From Citrobacter werkmanii NBRC 105721 (GTDB lineage: Bacteria > Pseudomonadota > Gammaproteobacteria > Enterobacterales > Enterobacteriaceae): a stretch of 64,000 nucleotides of DNA. The notes under the pieces were generated by a model. That model had not been told where the DNA came from. It was given only the letters and a program-made list of their open reading frames with translations, and ran no database searches. Shown here piece by piece: positions 51,084 through 61,828 of this stretch (its first letter is position 1; every line of letters starts with the position of its first letter). The position numbers and the translations under genes were made by a program. Location of the stretch: the NCBI GenBank assembly GCA_000759755.1, contig BBMW01000002.1, forward strand, positions 248,001 through 312,000, in the 5' to 3' direction.

Positions 51084-52874
51084 ATGACCGACTTAACCGC
51101 GCAAGACGCTGTATGGCAAACACGGGATCACCTTGATGACCCAGTCATTGGCGAACTGCGCAACCGTTTTGGGCCGGATGCCTTTACCGTTCAGGCGACT
51201 CGCACCGGGGTACCCGTTGTTTGGGTCAAGCGTGAACAATTACTGGAAGTTGGCGATTTCTTAAAGAAACTGCCGAAACCTTACGTCATGCTGTTTGACT
51301 TACACGGCATGGACGAACGTCTGCGTACGCACCGCGAAGGGTTACCTGCCGCGGATTTTTCCGTTTTCTATCACCTGATTTCCATTGAACGCAATCGCGA
51401 TATCATGCTCAAGGTGGCTTTGTCTGAAAACGATCTGCGTGTACCGACGTTTACCAAACTGTTCCCGAACGCCAACTGGTATGAGCGTGAAACCTGGGAA
51501 ATGTTTGGCATTGATATCGAAGGTCACCCGCACCTGACGCGTCTGCTGATGCCGCATACCTGGCAAGGTCACCCGCTGCGTAAAGACTACCCGGCGCGTG
51601 CGACCGAATTCGATCCGTTTGAGCTGACCAAAGCCAAACAGGATCTGGAGATGGAGTCTCTGACCTTCAAACCCGAAGACTGGGGCATGAAACGTAGCAC
51701 CGAAAACGAGGACTTTATGTTCCTCAACCTCGGTCCTAACCACCCGTCTTCTCACGGTGCGTTCCGTATTGTGCTGCAGCTTGATGGCGAAGAAATCGTC
51801 GACTGTGTACCTGACATCGGCTACCACCACCGTGGCGCTGAAAAGATGGGTGAACGTCAGTCCTGGCACAGCTACATTCCTTACACTGACCGTATCGAAT
51901 ACCTCGGCGGCTGCGTCAACGAAATGCCTTACGTACTGGCGGTTGAGAAACTGGCGGGCATCACCACGCCGGATCGCGTCAACGTGATTCGCGTGATGCT
52001 GTCTGAACTGTTCCGTATCAACAGCCACCTGCTGTACATCTCCACGTTCATTCAGGACGTCGGCGCGATGACGCCGGTCTTCTTCGCCTTTACCGACCGT
52101 CAGAAAATTTATGACGTGGTGGAAGCGATCACCGGTTACCGTATGCACCCGGCCTGGTTCCGTATCGGCGGTGTCGCACACGATCTGCCGCGCGGTTGGG
52201 ACAAGCTGCTGCGTGACTTCCTCGACTGGATGCCAAAACGTCTGGATTCCTACGAGAAAGCCGCACTGCGTAACACCATCCTGAAAGGTCGTTCCCAGGG
52301 CGTTGCCGCCTATGGCAAGAAAGAAGCGCTGGACTGGGGTTGTACCGGTGCTGCGCTGCGTGCGACCGGTATTGATTTCGACGTGCGTAAAGCCCGTCCA
52401 TACTCTGGCTATGAAAACTTTGACTTTGAAGTTCCGGTTGGCGGCGGCGTATCCGACTGCTATACCCGCGTAATGCTGAAAGTTGAAGAGCTGCGCCAGA
52501 GTCTGCGCATCCTTGAGCAGTGCCTCAACAACATGCCGGAAGGCCCGTTCAAAGCGGATCACCCGCTGACGACGCCGCCGCCGAAAGAGCGCACGCTGCA
52601 ACATATCGAAACCCTGATCACCCACTTCCTGCAGGTTTCGTGGGGACCGGTTATGCCGGCAAACGAGTCCTTCCAGATGGTGGAAGCGACCAAGGGTATC
52701 AACAGTTACTACCTGACCAGCGATGGCAGCACCATGAGTTATCGTACTCGTATCCGTACCCCGAGCTATGCGCACCTGCAGCAGATCCCGGTAGCGGTAC
52801 GTGGCAGTCTGGTGTCCGACCTTATCGTCCATCTGGGTAGTATTGATTTTGTTATGTCAGATGTGGACCGCTAA
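51084..52874 (+). CDS. nuoC: NADH-quinone oxidoreductase fused subunit NuoCD
   Basis: This is the fused 30-kDa and 49-kDa subunit typical of enterobacteria, forming the quinone-site wall of the complex I peripheral arm. The NuoC part covers about 1-190, with [18 protein letters not shown] at its end. The NuoD part follows with [14 protein letters not shown] and the C-terminal DFVMSDVDR. Starting [12 protein letters not shown] the protein has 596 residues. An ATG 12 nt upstream (51072, 600 residues) is an alternative, but GGTGA is well placed for 51084. nuoE starts 2 nt after the stop. Confidence 0.97.
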   Translation: MTDLTAQDAVWQTRDHLDDPVIGELRNRFGPDAFTVQATRTGVPVVWVKREQLLEVGDFLKKLPKPYVMLFDLHGMDERLRTHREGLPAADFSVFYHLISIERNRDIMLKVALSENDLRVPTFTKLFPNANWYERETWEMFGIDIEGHPHLTRLLMPHTWQGHPLRKDYPARATEFDPFELTKAKQDLEMESLTFKPEDWGMKRSTENEDFMFLNLGPNHPSSHGAFRIVLQLDGEEIVDCVPDIGYHHRGAEKMGERQSWHSYIPYTDRIEYLGGCVNEMPYVLAVEKLAGITTPDRVNVIRVMLSELFRINSHLLYISTFIQDVGAMTPVFFAFTDRQKIYDVVEAITGYRMHPAWFRIGGVAHDLPRGWDKLLRDFLDWMPKRLDSYEKAALRNTILKGRSQGVAAYGKKEALDWGCTGAALRATGIDFDVRKARPYSGYENFDFEVPVGGGVSDCYTRVMLKVEELRQSLRILEQCLNNMPEGPFKADHPLTTPPPKERTLQHIETLITHFLQVSWGPVMPANESFQMVEATKGINSYYLTSDGSTMSYRTRIRTPSYAHLQQIPVAVRGSLVSDLIVHLGSIDFVMSDVDR

Positions 52875-52876
52875 TT

Positions 52877-53377
52877 ATGCACGAGAATCAACAACCACAA
52901 ACCGAGGCTTTTGAGCTGAGTGCGGCTGAGCGTGAAGCGATTGAGCACGAGAAGCACCACTACGAAGACCCCCGTGCGGCGTCCATTGAAGCGCTGAAGA
53001 TCGTTCAGAAGCAGCGTGGCTGGGTGCCGGATGGCGCGATCTATGCGATCGCGGATGTGCTGGGTATCCCGGCGAGCGACGTAGAAGGTGTTGCCACGTT
53101 CTACAGCCAGATCTTCCGCCAGCCGGTAGGTCGCCACGTGATCCGCTATTGCGACAGCGTGGTGTGCCATATCAATGGTTATCAGGGGATCCAGGCTGCG
53201 CTGGAGAAAAAACTCAACATCAAGCCGGGGCAGACGACTTTTGATGGTCGCTTTACGCTGCTGCCGACCTGCTGCCTGGGGAACTGTGATAAAGGGCCGA
53301 ACATGATGATCGATGACGACACTCATGCTCACCTGACCCCGGAAGGCATTCCTGAACTGCTGGAGCGGTATAAATGA
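52877..53377 (+). CDS. nuoE: NADH-quinone oxidoreductase subunit NuoE
   Basis: NuoE is the 24-kDa peripheral subunit that holds the [2Fe-2S] cluster N1a beside the FMN. The 166-residue product has ligands C92 and C97 (YCDSVVCH), one of C132/C133, and C137 (PTCCLGNC). It forms the NADH dehydrogenase fragment with NuoF and NuoG. Its stop overlaps the nuoF start by 4 nt. Confidence 0.98.
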   Translation: MHENQQPQTEAFELSAAEREAIEHEKHHYEDPRAASIEALKIVQKQRGWVPDGAIYAIADVLGIPASDVEGVATFYSQIFRQPVGRHVIRYCDSVVCHINGYQGIQAALEKKLNIKPGQTTFDGRFTLLPTCCLGNCDKGPNMMIDDDTHAHLTPEGIPELLERYK

Positions 53378-54711
53378 AAGACATTATCCGTACTCCCGAA
53401 ACACATCCGCTGACCTGGCGTCTGCGTGATGACAAACAGCCGGTCTGGCTGGACGAATACCGTAGCAAAAACGGTTACGAAGGTGCGCGTAAGGCCCTGA
53501 CCGGCCTGTCACCGGACGAAATCGTCAATCAGGTAAAAGACGCTGGCCTGAAAGGGCGCGGCGGCGCAGGCTTTTCTACCGGCCTGAAGTGGAGCCTGAT
53601 GCCGAAAGACGAATCCATGAACATCCGTTACCTGCTGTGTAACGCCGATGAAATGGAACCGGGCACCTATAAAGACCGTCTGCTGATGGAACAGCTGCCG
53701 CACCTGCTGGTGGAAGGCATGCTGATTTCCGCGTTTGCGCTGAAAGCGTACCGTGGTTACATCTTCCTGCGTGGTGAATATATCGAGGCGGCTGTGCATC
53801 TGCGCCGCGCGATCGCTGAAGCAACCGAAGCCGGTCTGCTGGGCAAAAATATCATGGGCACGGGTTTCGATTTCGAACTGTTTGTCCATACCGGGGCAGG
53901 GCGTTACATCTGCGGTGAAGAAACTGCGCTGATTAACTCCCTCGAAGGTCGTCGTGCTAACCCGCGCTCCAAGCCGCCTTTCCCGGCAAGCTCTGGCGCA
54001 TGGGGTAAGCCGACCTGCGTAAACAACGTCGAAACGCTGTGTAACGTACCGGCCATCCTCGCCAACGGCGTGGAGTGGTACCAGAACATCTCGAAGAGCA
54101 AAGATGCGGGCACCAAGCTGATGGGCTTCTCCGGTCGCGTGAAGAACCCTGGCCTGTGGGAACTGCCTTTCGGTACTACCGCGCGTGAGATCCTCGAAGA
54201 TTACGCAGGCGGCATGCGCGATGGTCTGAAGTTCAAAGCCTGGCAGCCTGGCGGCGCGGGGACAGACTTCCTGACCGAAGCACATCTCGATCTGCCGATG
54301 GAATTCGAAAGCATTGGTAAAGCAGGCAGCCGTCTGGGCACCGCGCTGGCAATGGCTGTCGATCACGAGATTGGCATGGTACCGCTGGTGCGTAACCTCG
54401 AAGAGTTCTTCGCCCGCGAGTCCTGCGGCTGGTGTACGCCGTGCCGTGACGGTCTGCCGTGGAGCGTGAAAATTCTGCGTGCGCTGGAGCGTGGCGAAGG
54501 CCAGCCTGGGGATATCGAGACACTTGAGCAACTGTGTCGTTTCCTCGGCCCGGGTAAAACCTTCTGTGCACACGCACCGGGCGCGGTGGAGCCGCTACAG
54601 AGCGCCATTAAATATTTCCGCGAAGAATTCGAAGCTGGCATCAAGCAGACATTCAGCAATACCCACGCTATTGGTGGTATTCAGCCGAACCTGCTGAAAG
54701 AGCGCTGGTAA
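53374..54711 (+). CDS. nuoF: NADH-quinone oxidoreductase subunit NuoF (NADH/FMN binding)
   Basis: NuoF binds NADH and FMN and carries [4Fe-4S] cluster N3. The 445-residue product has the glycine-rich [14 protein letters not shown] motif near 61-74, [16 protein letters not shown] near 180, and cluster ligands in [12 protein letters not shown] near 350 plus a distal Cys in [10 protein letters not shown]. It overlaps nuoE by 4 nt. An 80-nt gap with a hairpin separates it from nuoG. Confidence 0.98.
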   Translation: MKDIIRTPETHPLTWRLRDDKQPVWLDEYRSKNGYEGARKALTGLSPDEIVNQVKDAGLKGRGGAGFSTGLKWSLMPKDESMNIRYLLCNADEMEPGTYKDRLLMEQLPHLLVEGMLISAFALKAYRGYIFLRGEYIEAAVHLRRAIAEATEAGLLGKNIMGTGFDFELFVHTGAGRYICGEETALINSLEGRRANPRSKPPFPASSGAWGKPTCVNNVETLCNVPAILANGVEWYQNISKSKDAGTKLMGFSGRVKNPGLWELPFGTTAREILEDYAGGMRDGLKFKAWQPGGAGTDFLTEAHLDLPMEFESIGKAGSRLGTALAMAVDHEIGMVPLVRNLEEFFARESCGWCTPCRDGLPWSVKILRALERGEGQPGDIETLEQLCRFLGPGKTFCAHAPGAVEPLQSAIKYFREEFEAGIKQTFSNTHAIGGIQPNLLKERW

Positions 54712-54752
54712 TTGCAGGTTACCCCTGCATCGCGATAAGTAATTCGATTAAC

Positions 54753-54771
54753 GCTTAGTCCCTGACTAAGC
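54753..54771 (+). other. Hairpin between nuoF and nuoG
   Basis: GCTTAGTC at 54753-54760 pairs perfectly with GACTAAGC at 54764-54771 around a CCT loop. It ends 20 nt before the chosen nuoG start and has no T run, so a stability or translation role is more likely than termination. Confidence 0.5.
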
Positions 54772-54791
54772 CAACTGGAAGCATGCTGACT

Positions 54792-57518
54792 ATGGCTACG
54801 ATTCATGTAGACGGCAAAGAATATGAGGTCAACGGAGCGGACAACCTGCTGGAAGCTTGTCTGTCTCTTGGCCTTGATATTCCGTACTTTTGCTGGCACC
54901 CGGCGCTGGGCAGCGTCGGTGCTTGCCGCCAGTGTGCGGTGAAGCAATATCAAAACGCGGAAGATACGCGTGGTCGCCTGGTGATGTCTTGTATGACACC
55001 AGCCACCGAAGGCACCTTTATTTCTATTGATGACGAAGAAGCGAAACAGTTCCGCGAAAGCGTTGTGGAGTGGTTGATGACTAACCACCCGCACGACTGT
55101 CCGGTCTGCGAAGAGGGCGGTAACTGCCACCTGCAGGATATGACCGTCATGACCGGTCATAGCTTCCGTCGCTATCGCTTCACGAAGCGTACGCACCGCA
55201 ACCAGGACCTGGGGCCGTTCATCTCTCACGAAATGAACCGCTGCATCGCCTGCTATCGCTGCGTACGTTACTACAAAGATTACGCCGATGGCGCGGATCT
55301 GGGCGTGTATGGCGCGCATGACAACGTCTACTTCGGTCGCCCGGAAGACGGTACGCTGGAAAGCGAATTCTCCGGTAACCTGGTCGAGATTTGCCCGACC
55401 GGCGTGTTCACCGATAAAACGCACTCCGAGCGCTACAACCGTAAGTGGGACATGCAGTTTGCGCCGAGCATCTGCCAGCAGTGTTCCATTGGCTGTAACA
55501 CCAGCCCGGGCGAACGCTATGGTGAACTGCGTCGTATCGAAAACCGTTACAACGGTACCGTTAACCACTACTTCCTCTGCGACCGTGGTCGCTTTGGCTA
55601 TGGTTACGTGAACCTGAAAGACCGTCCGCGTCAGCCGGTACAGCGTCGTGGCGATGACCTGATCACGCTCAACGCCGAACAGGCGATGCAGGGCGCGGCA
55701 GATATTCTGCGCCAGTCGAAGAAAGTGATTGGTATCGGCTCCCCGCGTGCCAGCGTTGAAAGCAACTTCGCACTGCGTGAACTGGTCGGGGCGGATAACT
55801 TCTATACCGGTATCGCCCAGGGTGAGCAGGAACGTCTGCAACTGGCGCTGAGCGTTCTGCGTGACGGCGGTATTCATACCCCCGCACTGCGCGAAATTGA
55901 GTCTTACGATGCGGTTCTGGTGCTGGGCGAAGATGTCACCCAGACCGGCGCGCGCGTTGCGCTGGCAGTGCGTCAGGCGGTGAAAGGTAAAGCACGCGAA
56001 ATGGCTGCGGCGCAGAAAGTGGCTGACTGGCAGATCGCGGCAATCCTTAACATCGGCCAGCGTGCTAAGCACCCGCTGTTTGTAACTAACGTCGATAACA
56101 CCCGTCTGGATGATATCGCTGCATGGACCTACCGCGCACCGGTAGAAGATCAGGCGCGTTTAGGCTTCGCTATCGCTCATGCGCTGGACAACAACGCCCC
56201 GGCGGTTGACGGTATCGATCGTGACCTGCAGAACAAAATTGACGTGATCGTTCAGGCATTAGCCGGAGCGAAGAAACCACTGATTATTTCTGGCACCAAC
56301 GCCGGTAGCGCCGAAGTGATTCAGGCTGCTGCCAACGTGGCGAAGGCGCTGAAAGGTCGTGGCGCTGACGTCGGCATCACCATGATTGCGCGCTCTGTTA
56401 ACAGCATGGGCCTGGGTATGATTGGCGGTGGTTCCCTTGACGATGCGCTGACCGAGCTGGAAACAGGTCGTGCTGACGCCGTTGTGGTGCTGGAAAATGA
56501 CCTGCATCGCCATGCTTCAGCAACGCGCGTTAATGCCGCGCTGGCGAAAGCGCCGTTGGTACTGGTTGTTGACCATCAGCGTACGGCAATTATGGAGAAC
56601 GCCCATCTGGTGCTTTCCGCCGCGAGCTTTGCCGAAAGCGATGGGACGGTGATTAACAACGAAGGCCGCGCGCAGCGCTTCTTCCAGGTCTATGACCCGT
56701 CCTACTATGACAGCAACACCGTGATGCTGGAAAGCTGGCGCTGGCTGCACTCGCTGCACAGCACCGTGCAGAGCCGGGAAGTGGACTGGACGCAGCTCGA
56801 CCACGTTATCGACGCGGTTGTTGAGAAGTTGCCGCAACTGGCTGGGATCAAAGATGCCGCGCCGGATGCAAGCTTCCGTATCCGTGGACAGAAACTGGCG
56901 CGCGAGCCGCACCGCTACAGCGGTCGTACCGCGATGCGCGCTAACATTAGCGTCCATGAACCACGTCAGCCGCAGGATAAAGACACCATGTTCGCCTTCT
57001 CGATGGAAGGGAACAACCAACCGTCTGCGCCGCGTTCACAAATTCCGTTTGCCTGGGCTCCGGGCTGGAACTCCCCACAGGCGTGGAACAAGTTCCAGGA
57101 TGAGGTGGGCGGGAAACTGCGTCATGGCGATCCGGGCGTGCGTCTGATCGAAGCTTCTGCGGATGGTATGGATTACTTCACTACCGTTCCGGCGAGCTTC
57201 GAGGCTCAGGATGGTCAGTGGCGTATCGCGCCGTACTACCATCTGTTTGGTAGTGACGAATTGTCTCAGCGTGCGCCGGTCTTCCAGACCCGTATGCCAC
57301 AGCCGTACATCAAACTTAACCCGGCAGACGCCGCGAAGTTGGGTGTTAATGCCGGTACCCGTGTTTCTTTCAGCTACGATGGCAATACGGTCACGCTGCC
57401 GGTTGAAATCGCTGAAGGATTAACGGCAGGGCAGGTTGGTTTACCGATGGGTATGCCTGGCATCGCGCCGGTTCTGGCAGGCGCGCGTCTTGAGGATCTG
57501 CAGGAGGCACAACAATGA
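54792..57518 (+). CDS. nuoG: NADH-quinone oxidoreductase subunit NuoG
   Basis: NuoG is the 75-kDa peripheral subunit carrying several iron-sulfur clusters. The 908-residue form ([13 protein letters not shown]) matches E. coli. An in-frame ATG at 54783 would add three residues. The N-terminal [2Fe-2S] site uses C34, C45 and C48 with a fourth Cys in VMSCMTP. The H-x3-C cluster and the NRCIACYRC cluster follow. CQQCSIGCN near residue 228 holds the extra cluster N7 of the E. coli type, and the C-terminal half is molybdopterin oxidoreductase-like. Confidence 0.98.
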   Translation: MATIHVDGKEYEVNGADNLLEACLSLGLDIPYFCWHPALGSVGACRQCAVKQYQNAEDTRGRLVMSCMTPATEGTFISIDDEEAKQFRESVVEWLMTNHPHDCPVCEEGGNCHLQDMTVMTGHSFRRYRFTKRTHRNQDLGPFISHEMNRCIACYRCVRYYKDYADGADLGVYGAHDNVYFGRPEDGTLESEFSGNLVEICPTGVFTDKTHSERYNRKWDMQFAPSICQQCSIGCNTSPGERYGELRRIENRYNGTVNHYFLCDRGRFGYGYVNLKDRPRQPVQRRGDDLITLNAEQAMQGAADILRQSKKVIGIGSPRASVESNFALRELVGADNFYTGIAQGEQERLQLALSVLRDGGIHTPALREIESYDAVLVLGEDVTQTGARVALAVRQAVKGKAREMAAAQKVADWQIAAILNIGQRAKHPLFVTNVDNTRLDDIAAWTYRAPVEDQARLGFAIAHALDNNAPAVDGIDRDLQNKIDVIVQALAGAKKPLIISGTNAGSAEVIQAAANVAKALKGRGADVGITMIARSVNSMGLGMIGGGSLDDALTELETGRADAVVVLENDLHRHASATRVNAALAKAPLVLVVDHQRTAIMENAHLVLSAASFAESDGTVINNEGRAQRFFQVYDPSYYDSNTVMLESWRWLHSLHSTVQSREVDWTQLDHVIDAVVEKLPQLAGIKDAAPDASFRIRGQKLAREPHRYSGRTAMRANISVHEPRQPQDKDTMFAFSMEGNNQPSAPRSQIPFAWAPGWNSPQAWNKFQDEVGGKLRHGDPGVRLIEASADGMDYFTTVPASFEAQDGQWRIAPYYHLFGSDELSQRAPVFQTRMPQPYIKLNPADAAKLGVNAGTRVSFSYDGNTVTLPVEIAEGLTAGQVGLPMGMPGIAPVLAGARLEDLQEAQQ

Positions 57519-58492
57519 GTTGGATTACACCCGATCTGATTGAGATCCTGCTGAGCATTCTCAAAGCGGTGGTGATTCTGCTGGTGGTGGTCACCTGCGG
57601 GGCATTCATGAGCTTTGGCGAACGTCGTCTGCTGGGTCTGTTCCAGAACCGTTACGGACCGAACCGTGTTGGCTGGGGCGGTTCGCTCCAGCTGGTTGCG
57701 GACATGATCAAGATGTTCTTTAAAGAAGACTGGATCCCGAAATTCTCGGATCGCGTCATCTTTACCCTGGCACCGATGATCGCCTTTACCTCGCTGCTGC
57801 TGGCTTTCGCCATCGTGCCGGTGAGTCCAAACTGGGTCGTTGCTGACCTGAACATCGGCATCCTGTTCTTCCTGATGATGGCGGGCCTCGCGGTATACGC
57901 GGTGCTGTTCGCTGGCTGGTCCAGTAACAACAAATACTCCCTGCTTGGTGCGATGCGTGCTTCTGCGCAGACGCTGAGCTATGAAGTGTTCCTTGGGCTG
58001 TCCCTGATGGGCGTGGTGGCGCAGGCCGGTTCATTCAATATGACCGACATCGTCAATAACCAGGCTGATATCTGGAACGTTATTCCGCAGTTCTTTGGTT
58101 TTGTCACCTTTGCCATCGCGGGCGTGGCGGTATGTCACCGTCACCCGTTTGACCAGCCAGAAGCCGAGCAGGAACTGGCCGACGGTTACCACATTGAATA
58201 TTCCGGCATGAAATTCGGTCTGTTCTTCGTGGGCGAGTACATCGGTATCGTCACCATTTCTGCACTGATGGTTACCTTGTTCTTCGGTGGCTGGCATGGC
58301 CCGTTCTTACCGCCATTCGTCTGGTTCGCGCTGAAAACCGCGTTCTTCATGATGATGTTCATTTTGATTCGTGCGTCGTTACCGCGTCCTCGTTATGACC
58401 AGGTAATGTCCTTCGGCTGGAAAGTCTGTCTGCCGCTGACGCTCGTCAACTTGTTGGTAACGGCGGCTGTCATTCTGTGGCAGGCGCAATAA
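57515..58492 (+). CDS. nuoH: NADH-quinone oxidoreductase subunit NuoH
   Basis: NuoH is the membrane subunit linking the quinone site to the antiporter-like subunits. The 325-residue product has about eight hydrophobic segments and the conserved loops [20 protein letters not shown] near 30-49 and [26 protein letters not shown] near 210. It overlaps nuoG by 4 nt. Confidence 0.98.
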   Translation: MSWITPDLIEILLSILKAVVILLVVVTCGAFMSFGERRLLGLFQNRYGPNRVGWGGSLQLVADMIKMFFKEDWIPKFSDRVIFTLAPMIAFTSLLLAFAIVPVSPNWVVADLNIGILFFLMMAGLAVYAVLFAGWSSNNKYSLLGAMRASAQTLSYEVFLGLSLMGVVAQAGSFNMTDIVNNQADIWNVIPQFFGFVTFAIAGVAVCHRHPFDQPEAEQELADGYHIEYSGMKFGLFFVGEYIGIVTISALMVTLFFGGWHGPFLPPFVWFALKTAFFMMMFILIRASLPRPRYDQVMSFGWKVCLPLTLVNLLVTAAVILWQAQ

Positions 58493-58506
58493 GGGACACA
58501 AAGACC

Positions 58507-59049
58507 ATGACCTTAAAAGAATTGTTCGTAGGTTTCGGCACCCAGGTACGCAGTATCTGGATGATCGGCCTGCATGCGTTCGCGAAACGTGAAACGCAGA
58601 TGTACCCGGAAGAGCCGGTCTATCTCCCGCCCCGTTTTCGTGGTCGTATCGTTCTGACCCGCGACCCGGACGGTGAAGAGCGCTGCGTTGCCTGTAACCT
58701 GTGCGCGGTAGCATGTCCGGTAGGCTGTATCTCTCTGCAAAAAGCAGAGACCAAAGACGGCCGCTGGTATCCGGAGTTTTTCCGCATTAACTTCTCACGC
58801 TGCATTTTCTGCGGCCTGTGCGAAGAAGCCTGTCCGACAACGGCTATTCAGCTGACTCCAGATTTCGAGCTGGGTGAGTACAAGCGCCAGGACCTGGTTT
58901 ACGAGAAAGAGGATCTGCTGATCTCCGGTCCGGGCAAATACCCGGAATATAACTTCTACCGGATGGCAGGTATGGCAATCGACGGCAAAGATAAGGGCGA
59001 AGCAGAGAACGAAGCCAAGCCTATTGACGTCAAGAGCCTGTTACCGTAA
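58507..59049 (+). CDS. nuoI: NADH-quinone oxidoreductase subunit NuoI
   Basis: NuoI carries the two [4Fe-4S] clusters N6a and N6b that pass electrons to NuoB. The 180-residue product has two complete CxxCxxCxxxCP motifs: C60, C63, C66, C70 and C99, C102, C105, C109. The start [11 protein letters not shown] at 58507 lies 14 nt after nuoH. Upstream in-frame ATG 58477 lies inside nuoH and has no ribosome site. Confidence 0.98.
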   Translation: MTLKELFVGFGTQVRSIWMIGLHAFAKRETQMYPEEPVYLPPRFRGRIVLTRDPDGEERCVACNLCAVACPVGCISLQKAETKDGRWYPEFFRINFSRCIFCGLCEEACPTTAIQLTPDFELGEYKRQDLVYEKEDLLISGPGKYPEYNFYRMAGMAIDGKDKGEAENEAKPIDVKSLLP

Positions 59050-59060
59050 GGAGAGGGGCA

Positions 59061-59615
59061 ATGGAGTTCGCTTTTTATATCTGTGGCCTGATAGCCATTC
59101 TCGCAACCTTGCGGGTGATCACCCACACCAATCCGGTACACGCACTGCTGTATCTGATTATTTCGCTGCTGGCGATTTCTGGGGTGTTCTTCTCGTTAGG
59201 CGCTTACTTCGCCGGTGCGCTGGAAATTATCGTCTACGCGGGCGCCATCATGGTGCTGTTCGTGTTCGTGGTAATGATGCTCAACCTCGGTGGCTCTGAA
59301 ATTGAACAGGAACGCCAATGGCTGAAACCACAGGTGTGGATTGGTCCGGCGATTCTGTCGGCCATCATGCTGGTCGTGATTGTGTACGCCATTCTTGGCG
59401 TTAACGATCAGGGCATCGACGGTACGCCAATTAGCGCGAAAGCGGTCGGTATTACCCTGTTCGGACCGTATGTACTGGCGGTCGAACTGGCTTCGATGCT
59501 GCTGCTGGCTGGCCTGGTTGTGGCCTTCCACGTTGGTCGCGAAGAGCGTTCAGGTGAAGTGCTGAGCAATCGCACCGATGACCGTGCGAAAAGAAAAACG
59601 GAGGAGCACGCATGA
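59061..59615 (+). CDS. nuoJ: NADH-quinone oxidoreductase subunit NuoJ
   Basis: NuoJ is a membrane subunit with five hydrophobic segments that takes part in the coupling pathway near the quinone site. The 184-residue product includes the pi-bulge helix region [19 protein letters not shown] near 55-73. GGAGAGGGG precedes the start. It overlaps nuoK by 4 nt. Confidence 0.98.
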   Translation: MEFAFYICGLIAILATLRVITHTNPVHALLYLIISLLAISGVFFSLGAYFAGALEIIVYAGAIMVLFVFVVMMLNLGGSEIEQERQWLKPQVWIGPAILSAIMLVVIVYAILGVNDQGIDGTPISAKAVGITLFGPYVLAVELASMLLLAGLVVAFHVGREERSGEVLSNRTDDRAKRKTEEHA

Positions 59616-59914
59616 TCCCCTTACAACATGGACTGATCCTCGCGGCTGTCTTATTCGTGCTGGGCTTAACAGGTCTGGTTATCCGCCGCAATCTGCTGTT
59701 TATGCTGATTGGGCTGGAAATCATGATTAACGCCTCCGCGTTGGCCTTTGTGGTCGCCGGAAGCTACTGGGGCCAGACCGATGGTCAGGTGATGTACATT
59801 CTCGCCATCAGCCTTGCGGCTGCGGAAGCGAGTATTGGACTTGCACTGTTGCTGCAACTTCATCGCCGTCGCCAGAACCTGAACATCGATTCAGTAAGTG
59901 AGATGCGTGGATGA
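59612..59914 (+). CDS. nuoK: NADH-quinone oxidoreductase subunit NuoK
   Basis: NuoK (100 residues) is the MrpC-like membrane subunit with three helices. The two buried glutamates essential for proton translocation are E36 (LIGLEIMIN) and E72 (LAAAEASIG). It overlaps nuoJ and nuoL by 4 nt each, so translation of the three is coupled. Confidence 0.98.
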   Translation: MIPLQHGLILAAVLFVLGLTGLVIRRNLLFMLIGLEIMINASALAFVVAGSYWGQTDGQVMYILAISLAAAEASIGLALLLQLHRRRQNLNIDSVSEMRG

Positions 59915-61752
59915 ACATGCTTGCCTTAACCATTATTCTGCCATTTATTGGCTTTGTATTACTGGCGTTCTCTCGCGGTCGTTGGTCAGAAAATCTGTCC
60001 GCTACCGTGGGCGTTGGCTCTATTGGCCTGGCTGCGCTGGTGACGGCGTTTGTTGGCGTTGACTTCTTTGCTAATGGTCAACAAGCCTACAGTCAGCCGC
60101 TGTGGACGTGGATGTCTGTCGGTGACTTCAACATCGGCTTCAACCTGGTGCTGGACGGCCTGTCGCTGACTATGCTCAGCGTGGTGACCGGCGTCGGTTT
60201 CCTGATCCATATGTTCGCCTCTTGGTATATGCGTGGGGAAGAGGGCTACTCTCGTTTCTTCGCTTACACCAACCTGTTTATCGCCAGCATGGTGGTTCTG
60301 GTACTGGCGGATAACCTGCTGCTGATGTACCTCGGTTGGGAAGGCGTGGGCCTGTGCTCCTATCTGCTGATCGGTTTCTATTACACCGATCCGAAGAATG
60401 GCGCTGCGGCAATGAAAGCCTTCGTGGTGACCCGTGTCGGTGATGTGTTCCTCGCCTTCGCGCTGTTCATCCTCTACAACGAGCTGGGCACGCTGAACTT
60501 CCGCGAAATGGTCGAACTGGCGCCTGCGCACTTTGAAGCGGGTAATAACATGCTGATGTGGGCAACCCTGATGCTGCTGGGTGGTGCGGTGGGTAAATCC
60601 GCGCAGCTGCCGTTGCAGACCTGGCTTGCTGACGCGATGGCCGGCCCGACGCCTGTCTCCGCGCTGATCCACGCCGCGACGATGGTTACCGCTGGTGTCT
60701 ACCTGATTGCACGTACCCATGGTCTGTTCCTGATGACCCCGGAAATCCTGCATCTGGTGGGGATTATCGGTGCGATCACGCTGGTGCTGGCGGGTTTTGC
60801 CGCGCTGGTACAGACCGACATCAAACGCGTTCTCGCTTACTCCACCATGAGCCAGATTGGCTACATGTTCCTGGCGCTCGGCGTTCAGGCATGGGATGCG
60901 GCGATTTTCCACCTGATGACGCACGCCTTCTTTAAAGCGCTGCTGTTCCTGGCATCCGGCTCGGTTATCCTGGCTTGCCACCACGAACAGAACATCTTCA
61001 AGATGGGCGGCCTGCGTAAGTCGATTCCGCTGGTGTATGTCTGCTTCCTGATTGGTGGCGCGGCGCTGTCGGCTCTGCCGTTGATTACCGCGGGCTTCTT
61101 CAGTAAGGATGAGATTCTGGCCGGTGCGATGGCGAACGGTCATATTAATCTGATGGTTGCAGGTCTGGTCGGTGCGTTTATGACCTCGCTGTACACCTTC
61201 CGTATGATTTTCATCGTGTTCCACGGTAAAGAACAAATTCACGCTCACGCCGGGAAGGGGATTACCCATCATCTGCCGCTGATTGTGCTGATGATCCTGT
61301 CTACCTTTGTTGGCGCGCTGATTGTGCCGCCGCTGCAGGGAGTATTGCCTGCAACGACCGAACTTGAGCATGGTCGCGTCATGACGCTGGAAATTACCTC
61401 CGGCATCGTAGCGATTGCGGGCATCCTGATCGCAGCGTGGCTGTGGCTGGGTAAACGTACGCTTGTTACGTCGATTGCCAACAGTGCGCCGGGCCGCCTG
61501 CTGGGTACCTGGTGGTATAACGCCTGGGGCTTCGACTGGCTGTACGACAAAGTGTTCGTTAAGCCGTTCCTGGGCATTGCCTGGCTGCTGAAGCGCGACC
61601 CGCTGAACTCAATGATGAACATTCCGGCTGTCCTTTCCCGCTTTGCAGGTAAAGGCCTGCTGTTAAGCGAGAACGGTTATCTGCGCTGGTATGTGGCATC
61701 AATGAGCATCGGCGCTGTCGTTGTGCTGGCACTGTTGATGGTACTGCGTTGA
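59911..61752 (+). CDS. nuoL: NADH-quinone oxidoreductase subunit NuoL
   Basis: NuoL is the distal antiporter-like proton-pumping subunit, whose long C-terminal lateral helix clamps NuoM and NuoN. The 613-residue product has about 14 core helices with E144 (YLGWEGVG) and the conserved lysine in [16 protein letters not shown] near 229. It overlaps nuoK by 4 nt. A 76-nt gap with a hairpin precedes nuoM. Confidence 0.98.
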   Translation: MNMLALTIILPFIGFVLLAFSRGRWSENLSATVGVGSIGLAALVTAFVGVDFFANGQQAYSQPLWTWMSVGDFNIGFNLVLDGLSLTMLSVVTGVGFLIHMFASWYMRGEEGYSRFFAYTNLFIASMVVLVLADNLLLMYLGWEGVGLCSYLLIGFYYTDPKNGAAAMKAFVVTRVGDVFLAFALFILYNELGTLNFREMVELAPAHFEAGNNMLMWATLMLLGGAVGKSAQLPLQTWLADAMAGPTPVSALIHAATMVTAGVYLIARTHGLFLMTPEILHLVGIIGAITLVLAGFAALVQTDIKRVLAYSTMSQIGYMFLALGVQAWDAAIFHLMTHAFFKALLFLASGSVILACHHEQNIFKMGGLRKSIPLVYVCFLIGGAALSALPLITAGFFSKDEILAGAMANGHINLMVAGLVGAFMTSLYTFRMIFIVFHGKEQIHAHAGKGITHHLPLIVLMILSTFVGALIVPPLQGVLPATTELEHGRVMTLEITSGIVAIAGILIAAWLWLGKRTLVTSIANSAPGRLLGTWWYNAWGFDWLYDKVFVKPFLGIAWLLKRDPLNSMMNIPAVLSRFAGKGLLLSENGYLRWYVASMSIGAVVVLALLMVLR

Positions 61753-61788
61753 TCGTAAAGTGAATTTTATCCAAATTCGTTGAAAATC

Positions 61789-61807
61789 AGGCCTCTGTCA
61801 GAGGCCT
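61789..61807 (+). other. Hairpin between nuoL and nuoM
   Basis: AGGCCTCTG at 61789-61797 is complementary to CAGAGGCCT at 61799-61807; with a realistic loop the stem is about 7 bp. It ends just before AAAAAGGAA, the nuoM ribosome site. No T run follows. Confidence 0.5.
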
Positions 61808-61828
61808 TAAAAAGGAATAAAAATCGCC

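Noticed and set aside
51342-52832. Long open frame (496 codons) opposite nuoCD
   Set aside because: Antisense to a conserved nuo gene. It has no recognisable motif and is explained by codon bias.
54681-56072. 463-codon open frame opposite nuoG
   Set aside because: It lies antisense to nuoG and the end of nuoF, with no motifs or plausible start site.
59986-61371. 461-codon open frame opposite nuoL
   Set aside because: Its glutamine-, histidine- and arginine-rich translation is the mirror of hydrophobic codons in nuoL. It is not a gene.
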